The notes under the pieces were generated by a model. It made no database searches, was not told the DNA's origin, and saw only the letters and a program-made list of their open reading frames with translations. The position numbers were made by a program, and so were the translations under genes. A stretch of DNA of 64,000 nucleotides from assembly GCF_008727815.1 (NCBI RefSeq), contig NZ_CP044230.1, positions 1,410,001-1,474,000 on the forward strand. Reading direction: 5' to 3'. This document shows, one piece after another, positions 27,375 to 36,526 of the stretch. The stretch is from Streptococcus sp. LPB0220 (GTDB taxonomy: Bacteria > Bacillota > Bacilli > Lactobacillales > Streptococcaceae). The first letter of the stretch is position 1, and the number at the start of each line of letters is the position of its first letter.

Positions 27375-27899
27375 TTACGGATTATCCTTCAAATGCTTGC
27401 GCAACAACCAGTCTGTATCCACGGTATCTCCGGTGATATACTGGTGTTCACTAAATCGTTCAAATCCAAAGCGGTAGTAAAAATCTTGCGCCTTAAAGTT
27501 GCGTTCCCATACACCTAGCCAAGCCCACTCAAAGCCACGACTCTTGGCTTGATCCAGCGCAAAGGTAAACATTTCCTTGCCGAAACCAGCCCCTTGACAT
27601 TCCTTCTTGACATAGATCCGTTGGATCTCAAAGGACTTATCCATCTCTACTGGCTCGGTCTGCGCCTGACCCCAGTTGATCTTGAGAAAACCACAGATTT
27701 CTTGATCTTCATTGAGGACAAAATAGGTTTCAGATTCTGGATCTAGCAGATCCTTCTCGATTTGCTCCAAAGAGAGCACAGTAGAGAAGTAATCTTCCAA
27801 ATCTTCCTCAACAATATAGGGACCAAAGGTATCCCCATAGGTTTCCACTTCTAGGTCACGTAAGGTCTCTAATTGATCGATTTTTACTCTAACTAACAT
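27375..27899 (-). CDS. GNAT family N-acetyltransferase in the phe operon
   Basis: A 174-residue GNAT protein: IQRIYVKKECQGAGFGKEMFTFALDQA contains the motif A acetyl-CoA site (QGAGFGK near residue 98), then GLGVWERNFKAQDFYYRFGF-type motif B near 125-145. It sits between pheS and pheT, an arrangement known in mitis-group streptococci. The acetyl acceptor is unknown. The ATG follows the pheS stop within 3 bases, so it is co-transcribed and T-box controlled. Confidence 0.9.
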   Translation of the reverse strand: MLVRVKIDQLETLRDLEVETYGDTFGPYIVEEDLEDYFSTVLSLEQIEKDLLDPESETYFVLNEDQEICGFLKINWGQAQTEPVEMDKSFEIQRIYVKKECQGAGFGKEMFTFALDQAKSRGFEWAWLGVWERNFKAQDFYYRFGFERFSEHQYITGDTVDTDWLLRKHLKDNP

Positions 27900-27901
27900 G
27901 A

Positions 27902-28948
27902 TTATTTAAACTGTTCTGAGAAGCGAACATCTCCTTGATAGAAGCCACGGATATCATTGATTCCGTAACGAAGCATGGCCACACGCTCTTGACCAAGTCC
28001 AAAGGCAAATCCTGAATAGATTGTTGGATCAATCCCACTCATCTCAAGGACCCGTGGGTGAACCATACCGGCTCCCATGATTTCAATCCAACCAGTTTTC
28101 TTACATACGTTACATCCCGCTCCACCACATTTGAAGCAAGAGACATCGACCTCAACAGATGGCTCAGTGAATGGGAAGTAAGAAGGACGCAAACGGATTT
28201 GACGTTCTGCACCAAACATCTTTTGCACGATCAATTGAAGCGTTCCTTGAAGGTCGGCCATAGAAATGCTTTTCCCAACGACCAAGCCTTCGATTTGATG
28301 GAATTGGTGGCTGTGGGTCGCATCATCCGTATCCCGACGGAAAACCCGCCCTGGAGAGATCATCTTCAATGGTTCCTTGCTAAAGTCATGCGCATCCATA
28401 GCCCGCGCCTGTACAGGTGAAGTATGGGTCCGAAGCAAGATTTCTTCTGTGATATAGAAGGTATCCTGCATATCCCGCGCTGGGTGATCTTTAGGCAGAT
28501 TCATCCGTTCAAAGTTATAATAGTCTTGCTCCACTTCAAAGCCGTCAACGACTTGATACCCCATCCCGATAAAGATATCTTCGATTTCTTCACTGGTTTG
28601 GGTCAAAATATGACGGTAACCACTAGCAACTGGACGACCTGGAAGGGTCACATCGATGCTTTCGCTAGCTAGTTTAGCTTGGACTTTCTTTTCTTCCAAG
28701 AGTTTGGCTGATTCTTCAAAGGCAGCCGTCAAGACATCACGGGCTTCATTGACGTGTTTTCCAATAACCGGACGCATCTTAGCAGAGACATCCTTCATCC
28801 CTTTAAGAATTTCCGTCAGAGATCCTTTCTTCCCAAGAACAGAGACCCGTAGTTCTTGCATCTCTTTTTCATTTTCAGCAGAGATCTGCTTCAAGGCTGC
28901 CAGCGTTTCTTCTCGAAGCGCTTTTAGTTGTTCTTCAATCGTTGACAT
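27902..28948 (-). CDS. pheS: Phenylalanine-tRNA ligase alpha subunit
   Basis: A 348-residue class II synthetase subunit. The N-terminal coiled coil (residues 1-85) interacts with tRNA. Motif 2 includes [22 protein letters not shown], and motif 3 is the [15 protein letters not shown] segment near 315-330. A Cys4-like [16 protein letters not shown] segment near 255-270 is a family feature. The start at 28948 (MSTIEEQLK) has GGAGG 5 bases upstream; a longer in-frame start lies in the leader. It forms an alpha2beta2 enzyme with PheT. Confidence 0.98.
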   Translation of the reverse strand: MSTIEEQLKALREETLAALKQISAENEKEMQELRVSVLGKKGSLTEILKGMKDVSAKMRPVIGKHVNEARDVLTAAFEESAKLLEEKKVQAKLASESIDVTLPGRPVASGYRHILTQTSEEIEDIFIGMGYQVVDGFEVEQDYYNFERMNLPKDHPARDMQDTFYITEEILLRTHTSPVQARAMDAHDFSKEPLKMISPGRVFRRDTDDATHSHQFHQIEGLVVGKSISMADLQGTLQLIVQKMFGAERQIRLRPSYFPFTEPSVEVDVSCFKCGGAGCNVCKKTGWIEIMGAGMVHPRVLEMSGIDPTIYSGFAFGLGQERVAMLRYGINDIRGFYQGDVRFSEQFK

Positions 28949-28983
28949 ATTTCCTCCATCATGGTCCACCTACAGACATAGAA

Positions 28984-29180
28984 AAAAACCGCGTGCCTTC
29001 TCCTAATCGGAGCGTTGACACGCGGTACCATCCGTTTTTTATCTGTAAACCAGACCTTAATTTCTAAATCCTTGCGCAAGTGAATTCACCCAGCTTTCAT
29101 GCAAAGAGCTTTCAGTCACGGCTCTTCTCCCTGTCGCACTTCCCTTGAGGTACTAGTCTTGCAGATTTCTATTCAATTAC
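28984..29180 (-). ncRNA. T-box leader of pheS (Phe-tRNA sensing)
   Basis: The minus strand carries the T-box element GATGGTACCGCG (around 29021-29034), then a terminator stem ACCGCGTG/CACGCGGT followed by seven T (28984-29028). Upstream stem I bases include AGGGAGAAGAG and a candidate specifier GAATTC, containing the Phe codon TTC. The TGGT of the T-box pairs with an ACCA tRNA end, as expected for tRNA-Phe (discriminator A). Uncharged tRNA would favour the antiterminator and turn the operon on. Confidence 0.92.
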
Positions 29181-29185
29181 TATCT

Positions 29186-29214
29186 AGTTTATCAGATTTT
29201 TTGTTAAAAAACAA
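29186..29214 (-). promoter_or_regulatory. Promoter of the pheS T-box transcript
   Basis: On the minus strand TTGTTT (29209-29214) and TAAACT (29186-29191) are 17 bases apart, just upstream of the T-box leader. Confidence 0.6.
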
Positions 29215-29261
29215 GTTAGATGAGACTAATTTCAATAGAAGAAGGAACAGGACGTAATGCA

Positions 29262-29681
29262 TTATCTATTTGCCTGGTCGGTTTCATCTGCATTCCTTTT
29301 CAATAGAAGAGTTGCTGCTTGGTTAAAACCATCACACCAGTTATACCATTTTGCTTCATACTCATCTTGAGGTAAGATACGATTTTTTAAATCCAAGACA
29401 GAGTCTATCTTTCTTTCCTCGCAAGCTTGCGCATAGAGAGCATACAATTCATCGCCACCATCTCTATCAAACTCAGCAGAAATCGTATCCCGACCTGCCA
29501 ATAAAGCCTGATAAGCCCTGTGATGCCCGTCTGTAATCAAGAAGCGATTTCCAAATGCAAGAACACTAATTGGATCCACATTGATGATGTCTGCCGACTG
29601 ATCCAGCATCTGGATAGCTTGTAACTTCTTTTCTGATAAATAAAGTTGGGTCGGATGAAGATCTGTTATCTTGACTTCCAT
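29262..29681 (-). CDS. ParB/Srx-like domain protein, function unknown
   Basis: A 139-residue protein. The N-terminal half reads like a ParB N-terminal/sulfiredoxin-type fold: a conserved INVDPISVLAFGNRFLITDGHHRAYQALLAG region near residues 32-65, including the GHHR motif. There is no HTH segment for DNA binding and no partition partner, so a chromosome partition role is unlikely. The ATG at 29681 has GAGGAG 6 bases upstream; longer in-frame starts lack a site. It lies downstream of the trpX gene. Confidence 0.65.
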   Translation of the reverse strand: MEVKITDLHPTQLYLSEKKLQAIQMLDQSADIINVDPISVLAFGNRFLITDGHHRAYQALLAGRDTISAEFDRDGGDELYALYAQACEERKIDSVLDLKNRILPQDEYEAKWYNWCDGFNQAATLLLKRNADETDQANR

Positions 29682-29804
29682 TTCTTTCTCCTCTACCAAG
29701 AGTATAAAAGTTGGTTCTGGGCACTGGTAGACATTTTCAAAGGTCACGATTTAAAGACCTGCCAAAGCCAAATTCCCCCGCCATTCTTGTGATTCGTTTT
29801 CTTT

Positions 29805-30806
29805 TTATTTAATGACTTGTCCAGCATCTTTCAAGACAGATTCTGGAATAGTAATACCCAATTCATCTGCGACTTTTTTATTGATGACAGATTTTCCTTG
29901 GCTAAAGATTTCAACAGGTGTATCCGCAGGTTTTTGACCTTTCAAGATCTTCGCAGCCATTTTACCAGTTGCTACTCCAAGATCGTGTTGGTCGACAACG
30001 ACTGAACCAAGGCCACCAGCTTCTACCATGGCTGTCGCACTTGGGAAGATTGGTTTTTTAGCATCTTTATTGGCTTCAACAACAGTTGAGAATGCTGATG
30101 CGATGGTATTGTCGATTGGAACCCAGATAGCATCCACTTTACCTGACATAACCGATACTGTTGAAGCAATTTCGTTTGTAGAAGGAACTGAATACGGAAC
30201 CACCTTGTAGCCTGCTTTTTCAGCCAATTTTGTAAATTCTTCTACTTGAGATTTAGAATTGTCTTCACTGGTTGAGTAAAGAACCCCGATTGTTTTTACG
30301 TTTGGAGTCAACTCTTTGATCAATTTCAACTGTTGCTCAGTAGGATTGTGGTCAGATACCCCAGTGATATTGCCACCTGGTTTTTTCAAATCTTTGACCA
30401 AGTTTGCACCGACTGGATCGGTTACAGCACCCATGACAATTGGTTTGTCTTTGGTTGCACTAGCCAAACCTTGAGCAGATGGGGTTGCAATCCCAATCAA
30501 GACTTGATTATCTTTTTCTGCCAATTGCTTACTCATAGTTGCAACCTTGTTTTGGTCCCCTTCTGCATTGAGGAAATCAATGTCCACTTTGTCCTTGTCA
30601 TAGCCTTCTTCAGCTAGACCATCTTGAATCCCCTTGTAGATCAAATCAAGCGAAGGGTGGCTGACCAACTGCAAGACCCCAACTTTTGCCTTTTCATTGC
30701 TAGTTGCTGCCTTGTTGTCCTTACCAGCTGTAGCTGAATAGATCGCTGTCCCAATGACTGCTGCTGCAATCAAACCAATAATTCCCATTAACCGTTTATT
30801 TTTCAT
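29805..30806 (-). CDS. trpX: TrpX-type ABC transporter substrate-binding protein (predicted tryptophan uptake)
   Basis: A 333-residue periplasmic-binding-like protein: an N-terminal membrane helix (residues 5-25) without a lipobox Cys, then a two-lobed domain (KVGVLQLVSHPSLDLIYKGI...). PSAQGLASATKDKPIVMGAVTDPVGA and ITGVSDHNPTEQQL are typical of this family. Regulation by a Trp-specific T-box upstream supports tryptophan as ligand. The usual permease and ATPase (TrpY/TrpZ) are not next to it here. Confidence 0.88.
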   Translation of the reverse strand: MKNKRLMGIIGLIAAAVIGTAIYSATAGKDNKAATSNEKAKVGVLQLVSHPSLDLIYKGIQDGLAEEGYDKDKVDIDFLNAEGDQNKVATMSKQLAEKDNQVLIGIATPSAQGLASATKDKPIVMGAVTDPVGANLVKDLKKPGGNITGVSDHNPTEQQLKLIKELTPNVKTIGVLYSTSEDNSKSQVEEFTKLAEKAGYKVVPYSVPSTNEIASTVSVMSGKVDAIWVPIDNTIASAFSTVVEANKDAKKPIFPSATAMVEAGGLGSVVVDQHDLGVATGKMAAKILKGQKPADTPVEIFSQGKSVINKKVADELGITIPESVLKDAGQVIK

Positions 30807-30910
30807 TTTACTACCTCTTCTATTTTTTCATTTTCTTCTATTTTTCATCCTCTAAAGAATGCGACGCCATCGTTTCTTCATATCTTTTCTCCCTTCTCAT
30901 CTAAAACAAA

Positions 30911-31158
30911 AAACACGCCCACACATAGCAAAAGCTATGTGAGGACGTGTCATCGCGGTGCCACCTCACTTATGGGAAAAGGATAGTCTCCCCCCATATC
31001 TCTGTCTTGTCTAGCAACAAGTTGCACGATAAGGTGTGCCAACCGAATTTTTATTGTTTCAAATTCATCTCATCATTAGTCCAATTTCATAAACTGCCGC
31101 TACCCACTCTCAGCAACCGTGGGCTCTCTTGAAACTTTCATTTACTACTTTTCTAATT
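30911..31158 (-). ncRNA. T-box leader of trpX (Trp-tRNA sensing)
   Basis: The minus strand has T-box AGGTGGCACCGCG (30954-30966), then a terminator hairpin (CACGTCC...GGGCGTG around an ACATAGC/GCTATGT stem) with a T tract (30911-30949). TGGC pairs with a GCCA tRNA end; tRNA-Trp has discriminator G. A candidate specifier TGG lies in AATTGGACTA near 31080-31090. This fits a Trp T-box rather than the Phe one found at 28984-29180. Confidence 0.92.
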
Positions 31159-31164
31159 TCTTAC

Positions 31165-31193
31165 ATTTTAAAGTTTTCTTTCAAAAATGTCAA
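31165..31193 (-). promoter_or_regulatory. Promoter of the trpX T-box transcript
   Basis: Minus-strand TTGACA (31188-31193) and TAAAAT (31165-31170), 17 bases apart: near consensus. Confidence 0.85.
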
Positions 31194-31279
31194 TACTTTT
31201 TCAGTATTTTTTTGGAAACGTTCGCATTTTCTATATTACATCCCCTTGCTTCTTTCTGGGATTTCCGCTCTATTTTTGA

Positions 31280-31285
31280 TATAAT
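31280..31285 (+). promoter_or_regulatory. -10 element of the pavA/rqcH gene
   Basis: TGATATAAT is an extended -10 about 36 bases before the start codon. The -35 is poor. Confidence 0.55.
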
Positions 31286-31320
31286 TTACTAGAATAAACG
31301 CTAGAATGATGAGGAATCCC

Positions 31321-32982
31321 ATGTCTTTTGATGGATTTTTTTTACACCATATGGTCCACGAATTGAAGGCTGAACTCTTAAGTGGTCGCATTCAAAAAAT
31401 TAATCAACCTTTCGAGCAAGAATTGGTACTCCAAATCCGAGGCAATCGGAAAAACCAAAAACTCTTGCTCTCTGCCCATTCTGTTTTCGGACGGATCCAA
31501 CGGACCCATACCAACTTTGAAAATCCTGCCTTTCCTAATACCTTTATTATGGTCATGCGCAAGTATCTTCAAGGCGCTGTCATCGAAGGGATTGAGCAAT
31601 TGGAGAACGACCGGATTCTCGAAATCCGTGTCTCCAATAAAAACGAAATTGGAGATGCCATTTCTGTCAGCTTAATGATCGAAATCATGGGCAAGCACAG
31701 TAATATTATTCTCCTAGACCGGACCAGCAATAAAATCATCGAGGCCATTAAACATGTCGGCTTCTCACAAAATAGCTACCGGACCATTCTCCCTGGATCA
31801 ACCTATGTAGCTCCTCCGAAAACCGACGCGGTCAATCCTTTTACAATTGGAGATGAATACCTTTTTGCCCTTCTTCACAAAGAAGAATTAAGTCCAAAGA
31901 ACCTTCAAAAATGTTTCCAGGGTTTGGGGCGAGATACGGCTCAAGAATTGGCCAAGCGACTTGAGACGGATGAGAAATTAAAGACCTTCCGGGCCTTTTT
32001 CCAAGCCCCAACTGAGCCACGCCTAACAACCAAATCCTTCTCGGCTATCCCATTTGCAGATGCGACCGGTCAAACCTTTGAGACACTTTCCGATCTGCTG
32101 GATGACTATTATCGAGACAAGGCTGAGCGCGATCGGGTGCAACAACAGGCCAGTGAATTAATCCGCAAGGTTGAAAACGATCTTGAAAAGAACCGGAAAA
32201 AATTAGCCAAACAAGAAGCTGAGTTGGTGGCGACCGACAATGCGGAAGAATTCCGCCAAAAAGGAGAATTGCTGACAACCTTCCTCCATCAGGTACCAAA
32301 CGACCAAGACCAGGTTGTTTTGGATAATTACTATACCAACGAGCCCATTACCATCCAACTCAACAAAGCCCTGACCCCCAATCAAAATGCCCAACGCTAC
32401 TTCAAACGCTACCAGAAGTTAAAAGAAGCCGTCAAACATTTGACCATCCTCATTCAAGAAACCAAGGAAACCATTTCTTATCTTGAAACGGTTGAAACAG
32501 CCCTTTCTCAAGCGAGCCTGGCTGAGGTGGCAGAAATTCGAGAAGAGCTAATCCAGACCGGCTTTATCAAACGGCGCAACCGTGAAAAAATTCATAAACG
32601 GAAAAAACCAGAAAAATACCTGGCGAGTGATGGAAAAACCATCATTTTAGTGGGTCGCAATAATCTGCAAAACGATGAACTGACCTTTAAAATTGCTAAA
32701 AAAGATGAACTCTGGTTCCATGCCAAGGATATCCCGGGAAGCCACGTCGTCATTACAGGAAATCTAAATCCATCGGATGAAGTGAAAACCGATGCTGCAG
32801 AGTTGGCGGCCTACTATTCCAAGGCCCGTCTCTCAAACCTGGTCCAAGTAGATATGATCGAAGCCAAGAAACTCAATAAACCAACTGGTGGAAAACCAGG
32901 TTTTGTCACCTACACTGGCCAAAAGACTCTGCGGGTCACTCCCGAAGAAGAAAAAATCAAAGCCATGAAATTAACAGACTGA
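31321..32982 (+). CDS. pavA: RqcH/PavA, NFACT family ribosome quality control and fibronectin-binding protein
   Basis: A 553-residue NFACT protein: NFACT-N (residues 1-170, MSFDGFFLHHMVHEL...), HhH-like and two long coiled coils (about 270-430, RDRVQQQASELIRKVENDLEK), then NFACT-R at the C terminus (VGRNNLQNDELTFKIAKKDELWFHAKDIPGSHVVI near 450-485). RqcH binds split 50S subunits and adds alanine tails; streptococcal homologues are also reported as surface adhesins (PavA). The ATG at 31321 follows GAGGAATCCC, preferred over the upstream MMRNP start. Confidence 0.95.
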   Translation: MSFDGFFLHHMVHELKAELLSGRIQKINQPFEQELVLQIRGNRKNQKLLLSAHSVFGRIQRTHTNFENPAFPNTFIMVMRKYLQGAVIEGIEQLENDRILEIRVSNKNEIGDAISVSLMIEIMGKHSNIILLDRTSNKIIEAIKHVGFSQNSYRTILPGSTYVAPPKTDAVNPFTIGDEYLFALLHKEELSPKNLQKCFQGLGRDTAQELAKRLETDEKLKTFRAFFQAPTEPRLTTKSFSAIPFADATGQTFETLSDLLDDYYRDKAERDRVQQQASELIRKVENDLEKNRKKLAKQEAELVATDNAEEFRQKGELLTTFLHQVPNDQDQVVLDNYYTNEPITIQLNKALTPNQNAQRYFKRYQKLKEAVKHLTILIQETKETISYLETVETALSQASLAEVAEIREELIQTGFIKRRNREKIHKRKKPEKYLASDGKTIILVGRNNLQNDELTFKIAKKDELWFHAKDIPGSHVVITGNLNPSDEVKTDAAELAAYYSKARLSNLVQVDMIEAKKLNKPTGGKPGFVTYTGQKTLRVTPEEEKIKAMKLTD

Positions 32983-32992
32983 TTTCAAAAAT

Positions 32993-33175
32993 AAAAGAGA
33001 GTAGGACAGAAATCGGTAATTCGTTAGAATTCGATTTCGTCGTCCCACCTCCGCACTGTTGAGTAGGGCTGTAAAAGCTGATGAAATCAGCGTAGTAGAG
33101 CCCACTCAACCACTGCGTCTTGCTCGACAATCCAAAAATAATTGAGAGGCTAGGACTTTTGTCCCAGCCTCTTTT
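32993..33175. repeat. 183-bp structured repeat, copy D
   Basis: It is the inverted copy of 14214-14396, with 7 differences. It lies between the convergent pavA and acetolactate decarboxylase genes. It starts 11 bases after the first stop, and its other end reaches the first base of the second stop codon (TAA at 33175-33177). The AGGCTAGGACTTTTGTCCCAG hairpin with flanking T can terminate both transcripts. Confidence 0.9.
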
Positions 33176-33891
33176 TATTCTGCTTTATTGATGTCTTCTT
33201 TGACCTCATCAACATTGAATTTGGCAAAGAGGTACTGACGGTCTTGGACTGGGAAACGTTGATCCAGCTGATCGATAGCCCCCACCTCTACAATCCCTTC
33301 TGAGATGACAAAATCCATCACATGGCCACCAAAGGTGTGGTCATCTGAAATAAAGTGCAAATGATAACCAGCCACGCTCACGCCATGGAAAATTTCTGGT
33401 GTCCAAAAACCGACGATGGTTCCAGTGACATTTTCTCGTGTATACTCTGGCTGATGGGTTGCAACCTCTGCAAACTTCATCTCTGGTGTTGATTTTGGAA
33501 TCATACGGACATGCATCTTGGCAAAGTCACCACGAATCTTAATGGAGCGGAAAAGATTTTCCCCATCGTAATAAGATTCAATACGGGCTTCCAATTCCTC
33601 GTCCGTCATTTCAAAGCGTTGGCGGAAAATTACTTCTGCTTGGTGAGGGACGACTGCTGCATAAGGAACCTTGGCATCCAGAGAAACTTCGACTATTTCA
33701 GGATGATCACCTGATCCCTTGGCCTGATATGCCTTACCATCTAATACGATCAACTCTCCATCAATAGAATCAAGCGTCCCAACTCCTAGATCTCCGTGTT
33801 CCAAGAGTTCTCCAATCGTAAATGAACCCCCGTACAGACCCGCCATTAGGGCACCTAAGGTATTGTATTGAAAAAGTTTCACTGGTTCCAT
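33175..33891 (-). CDS. aldB: Alpha-acetolactate decarboxylase
   Basis: A 238-residue enzyme converting alpha-acetolactate to acetoin. The metal-binding and active-site segments are visible: GYHLHFISDDHTFGGHVMDF (His ligands near 175-190), FHGVSVAGYH and the N-terminal TLGALMAGLYGG. Length matches the family. It belongs to the neutral end product (acetoin) branch and helps pH and branched-chain amino acid balance. It is monocistronic on the minus strand. Confidence 0.95.
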   Translation of the reverse strand: MEPVKLFQYNTLGALMAGLYGGSFTIGELLEHGDLGVGTLDSIDGELIVLDGKAYQAKGSGDHPEIVEVSLDAKVPYAAVVPHQAEVIFRQRFEMTDEELEARIESYYDGENLFRSIKIRGDFAKMHVRMIPKSTPEMKFAEVATHQPEYTRENVTGTIVGFWTPEIFHGVSVAGYHLHFISDDHTFGGHVMDFVISEGIVEVGAIDQLDQRFPVQDRQYLFAKFNVDEVKEDINKAE

Positions 33892-33963
33892 GTTTTTCTC
33901 TCCTCATTCTATCTTCTACCAGTATACCACAAACTATTCCGAATCTTCACGATATGGTTTTGA

Positions 33964-35193
33964 TTAGAGGCTATCATAGAGGGTTTGCATCTGTACATCG
34001 TCTGGTACGATCGCCAAATACTGGTTCGCCACTTCACGCGCCTTCGTCACATCTCCAGCCTCACGCAACAAGTAAACATAGGCTTCGAGGAATTCTGGGT
34101 TGTCCTTTAAATCCTCATAAAGCTCTTGGTAGGCTGAGACGGCCTCTTCTGTTTTCTCCAAGGCAGCCAAAGCACGGGCAATGTTCCAACGGGTGACAAC
34201 CGTTTCGACTTCTTCATTTTGCCAAGCCAAGACTTGGTCAAAGCGTTCCTGTTCCAAATAAAGGGTGGTCAGGCGAAGAGCAATCTCTTCGAGATCATCT
34301 GCCACTTCTTTAGCCTCTAATAGATAAGCTTCTGCCTGTTCAGGCTGGTGAAGTTCATAAGAAAGCTGAGAAGCAAGAAGCTTCAATTGGGCGTCAAAGG
34401 GATTCTTCTGGATCCCTTGTTTAGCAATCTCAAGTGCTTTTTCACGGTCATTTTCAGACTGTAAAGCTAAAGCATAACCATACTCATAGCCCTCAAAATC
34501 AGGCGACAAGGTATCAATTTGTTTGTAGTAGATCAGGGCTTTTTGGAATTCTTCTTGGTCAGACAATAAGGTCGCTAATTCGTAAGCAATCTGGTCATCA
34601 AACTCAATCTCCAGAGCTTTCTCTAAGAAGGGAACAGCTGCTTCAAACTTACCAAGATTGGCATAGGCAAAACCAATTCGTTGATAGGTGGAAATTCCTG
34701 TTGCTTCCAAAATCTCCCGATTGTCCAACTGGGCATACTCTTGGATAGCCTCTTGGTAGCGTTCCAATTCCAGATCAATTTCAGCTAGGCCTAATTGAAT
34801 GATGGGATCATCAGACAGACGGGCTGCTTCAACTAATTTTTCACGCGCCACATCTGCTAGGCCTTCTAGCTGATAGAGATCCGCCTTAACCAAGAGACTG
34901 GCCACATACCAGTTAGAGTCTGGCTCAATTTCTTCTAAATAAGCAAAGGCCTCTTCCATTTGACCTTCCTCTGCAAGGATGGTTGCCAAACTTAGATACA
35001 CTTCTGGATAGGTTTCTGCAATCTGTTCATAGATCTCCTTTGCCTGAGGGTAAAAACCGATACTTTCAAGATATTGACCTAAATCCAATAATTGTGCTTC
35101 ACTATCTTCTAACAAAGCCTGTTGAAATTGAACTTCTGCTTCTTCTAGCTCCTGCCGATCGAGAGCCTCTACCATTTGTTGACTATGACTCAC
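33964..35193 (-). CDS. Tetratricopeptide repeat (TPR) protein
   Basis: A 409-residue, very acidic protein made of about ten TPR-like helix pairs from residue 15 to the end (for example AKEIYEQIAETYPEVYLSLATILAEEG and ALEIAKQGIQKNPFDAQLKLLASQLSY). No signal or membrane segment, so cytoplasmic scaffold/adaptor-like. The start is GTG at 35193, placed 8 bases after GAGGA and overlapping the AI-2E permease gene by 11 bases; an ATG at 35175 is the alternative. Function unknown. Confidence 0.9.
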   Translation of the reverse strand: MSHSQQMVEALDRQELEEAEVQFQQALLEDSEAQLLDLGQYLESIGFYPQAKEIYEQIAETYPEVYLSLATILAEEGQMEEAFAYLEEIEPDSNWYVASLLVKADLYQLEGLADVAREKLVEAARLSDDPIIQLGLAEIDLELERYQEAIQEYAQLDNREILEATGISTYQRIGFAYANLGKFEAAVPFLEKALEIEFDDQIAYELATLLSDQEEFQKALIYYKQIDTLSPDFEGYEYGYALALQSENDREKALEIAKQGIQKNPFDAQLKLLASQLSYELHQPEQAEAYLLEAKEVADDLEEIALRLTTLYLEQERFDQVLAWQNEEVETVVTRWNIARALAALEKTEEAVSAYQELYEDLKDNPEFLEAYVYLLREAGDVTKAREVANQYLAIVPDDVQMQTLYDSL

Positions 35194-36358
35194 TGTGTGT
35201 TTCCTCTTCTACTTCATTATGTTCTTCATACAAACCACTGACAACCTTATACCATTCAAAGATAGCTCCGATCACCACCTTAGCAGATGCATAGACTGGA
35301 ATTCCAAGGAAAACTCCCCAGATTCCAAACATAGATCCTGACGTCAAGAGCACAAACAAAATGGTAATCGGATGGATATTTAACTGGCTTCCCAAAACCA
35401 AAGGTGATACAAAACGTCCTTCAATGGTTTGCTCCACTGCAAATACAATCAAGACCTTGATAAACATCTCTGGTCCTGCTACCAAGCCCAATACTAAGGC
35501 AGGTAACATGGCTAAGAAACTACCCAAGTATGGGATCAAATTCAAGATTCCCGCAGAGATCCCCAGTGTCACCGCATAGCGCAAGCCAATGATCTTAAAG
35601 AAGATGATGAACATAATGGCGACGACAATGGCTACCGTAATTTGCCCTCGAACGTAGTTGGAGAGTTGGGTATTGACATCTGAAAGAACTTGTTCAGCCG
35701 ATTTACGAATCTTAGTTGGTAAGAAGCGAACAATGTGGCCCTTTAAATTTTTTCCATCTCGAAGAAGATAAAAGACAATAAAAGGCATAATGATCAAGGC
35801 AACAATAACTTGCGAAGCCACTCCGATCAAGTTGCTGACCCAATTGACAGCCCGCCCAGAAATCGAACTGGCCCAAGAAGTAATATTTGCAGACAATTCC
35901 TTAGTGATTTCATCTAATTGGGGTTTGATATCTGAGGAGACGCGATTATCTAGAAAATCATCGATGGTTGCATTGGCCTTTTCCAAATAAGTTGGCAGGT
36001 TATGAAAGAAACTCACCACTTGTCGTTGGACGGATGGAATCACTACAGCTAGACCCCAAATTAAAAGCACTGCAATCAAGAAAAAGACTAAGGAAATCGC
36101 AAAAATCCGCTTGAGTCCTTTTCTTTCAAGAAAGTCAACAATAGGGTTGAGCAGGTAATAGAGCAAACCAGAGATAATAACAGGCAGCATGACGGCTCCT
36201 GCAAACTCAAAAATAGGAATAAAAATAAAGGTGATTTTACTCAAAACCAAAAGGTTCAAGCCCAACAGCAAGGTAACTAAAAATACGGTAATGGCCTTGT
36301 TGTCTAAAAACCATCTAAAAAACCAGGACAAACTAAACTGTTTTTCTTTATTATCCAC
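35183..36358 (-). CDS. AI-2E family transporter (PerM type)
   Basis: A 391-residue polytopic protein with about eight helices. The family-specific segments GILNLIPYLGSFLAMLPALVLGL (near 270-292) and EQTIEGRFVSPLVLGSQLNIHPI (near 310-335) are present. Members of AI-2E/PerM are described for AI-2 release or Na+/H+ exchange in different bacteria; which applies here is open. The C-terminal acidic tail (EEHNEVEEETHSES) carries the ribosome-binding site of the downstream TPR gene. Confidence 0.9.
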   Translation of the reverse strand: MDNKEKQFSLSWFFRWFLDNKAITVFLVTLLLGLNLLVLSKITFIFIPIFEFAGAVMLPVIISGLLYYLLNPIVDFLERKGLKRIFAISLVFFLIAVLLIWGLAVVIPSVQRQVVSFFHNLPTYLEKANATIDDFLDNRVSSDIKPQLDEITKELSANITSWASSISGRAVNWVSNLIGVASQVIVALIIMPFIVFYLLRDGKNLKGHIVRFLPTKIRKSAEQVLSDVNTQLSNYVRGQITVAIVVAIMFIIFFKIIGLRYAVTLGISAGILNLIPYLGSFLAMLPALVLGLVAGPEMFIKVLIVFAVEQTIEGRFVSPLVLGSQLNIHPITILFVLLTSGSMFGIWGVFLGIPVYASAKVVIGAIFEWYKVVSGLYEEHNEVEEETHSES

Positions 36359-36526
36359 AGAGAACTCCTTTTCATTTCAATCTGTTTCTATTTTAGCATT
36401 TTTTGAGCTTGAAGTTACGAAAAAACTAGCAAAATAAGAAAGAAAGGCCCTCCCCTTTTCAACTAGCAATTGCCTTCCAATAGGACCTTTGATATAATAA
36501 ACCTAACAAATCATACGAGGTGACCT

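Noticed and set aside
29262..29681. Chromosome partition protein ParB
   Set aside because: The protein is 139 residues, lacks an HTH and dimer domain, and has no ParA next to it.
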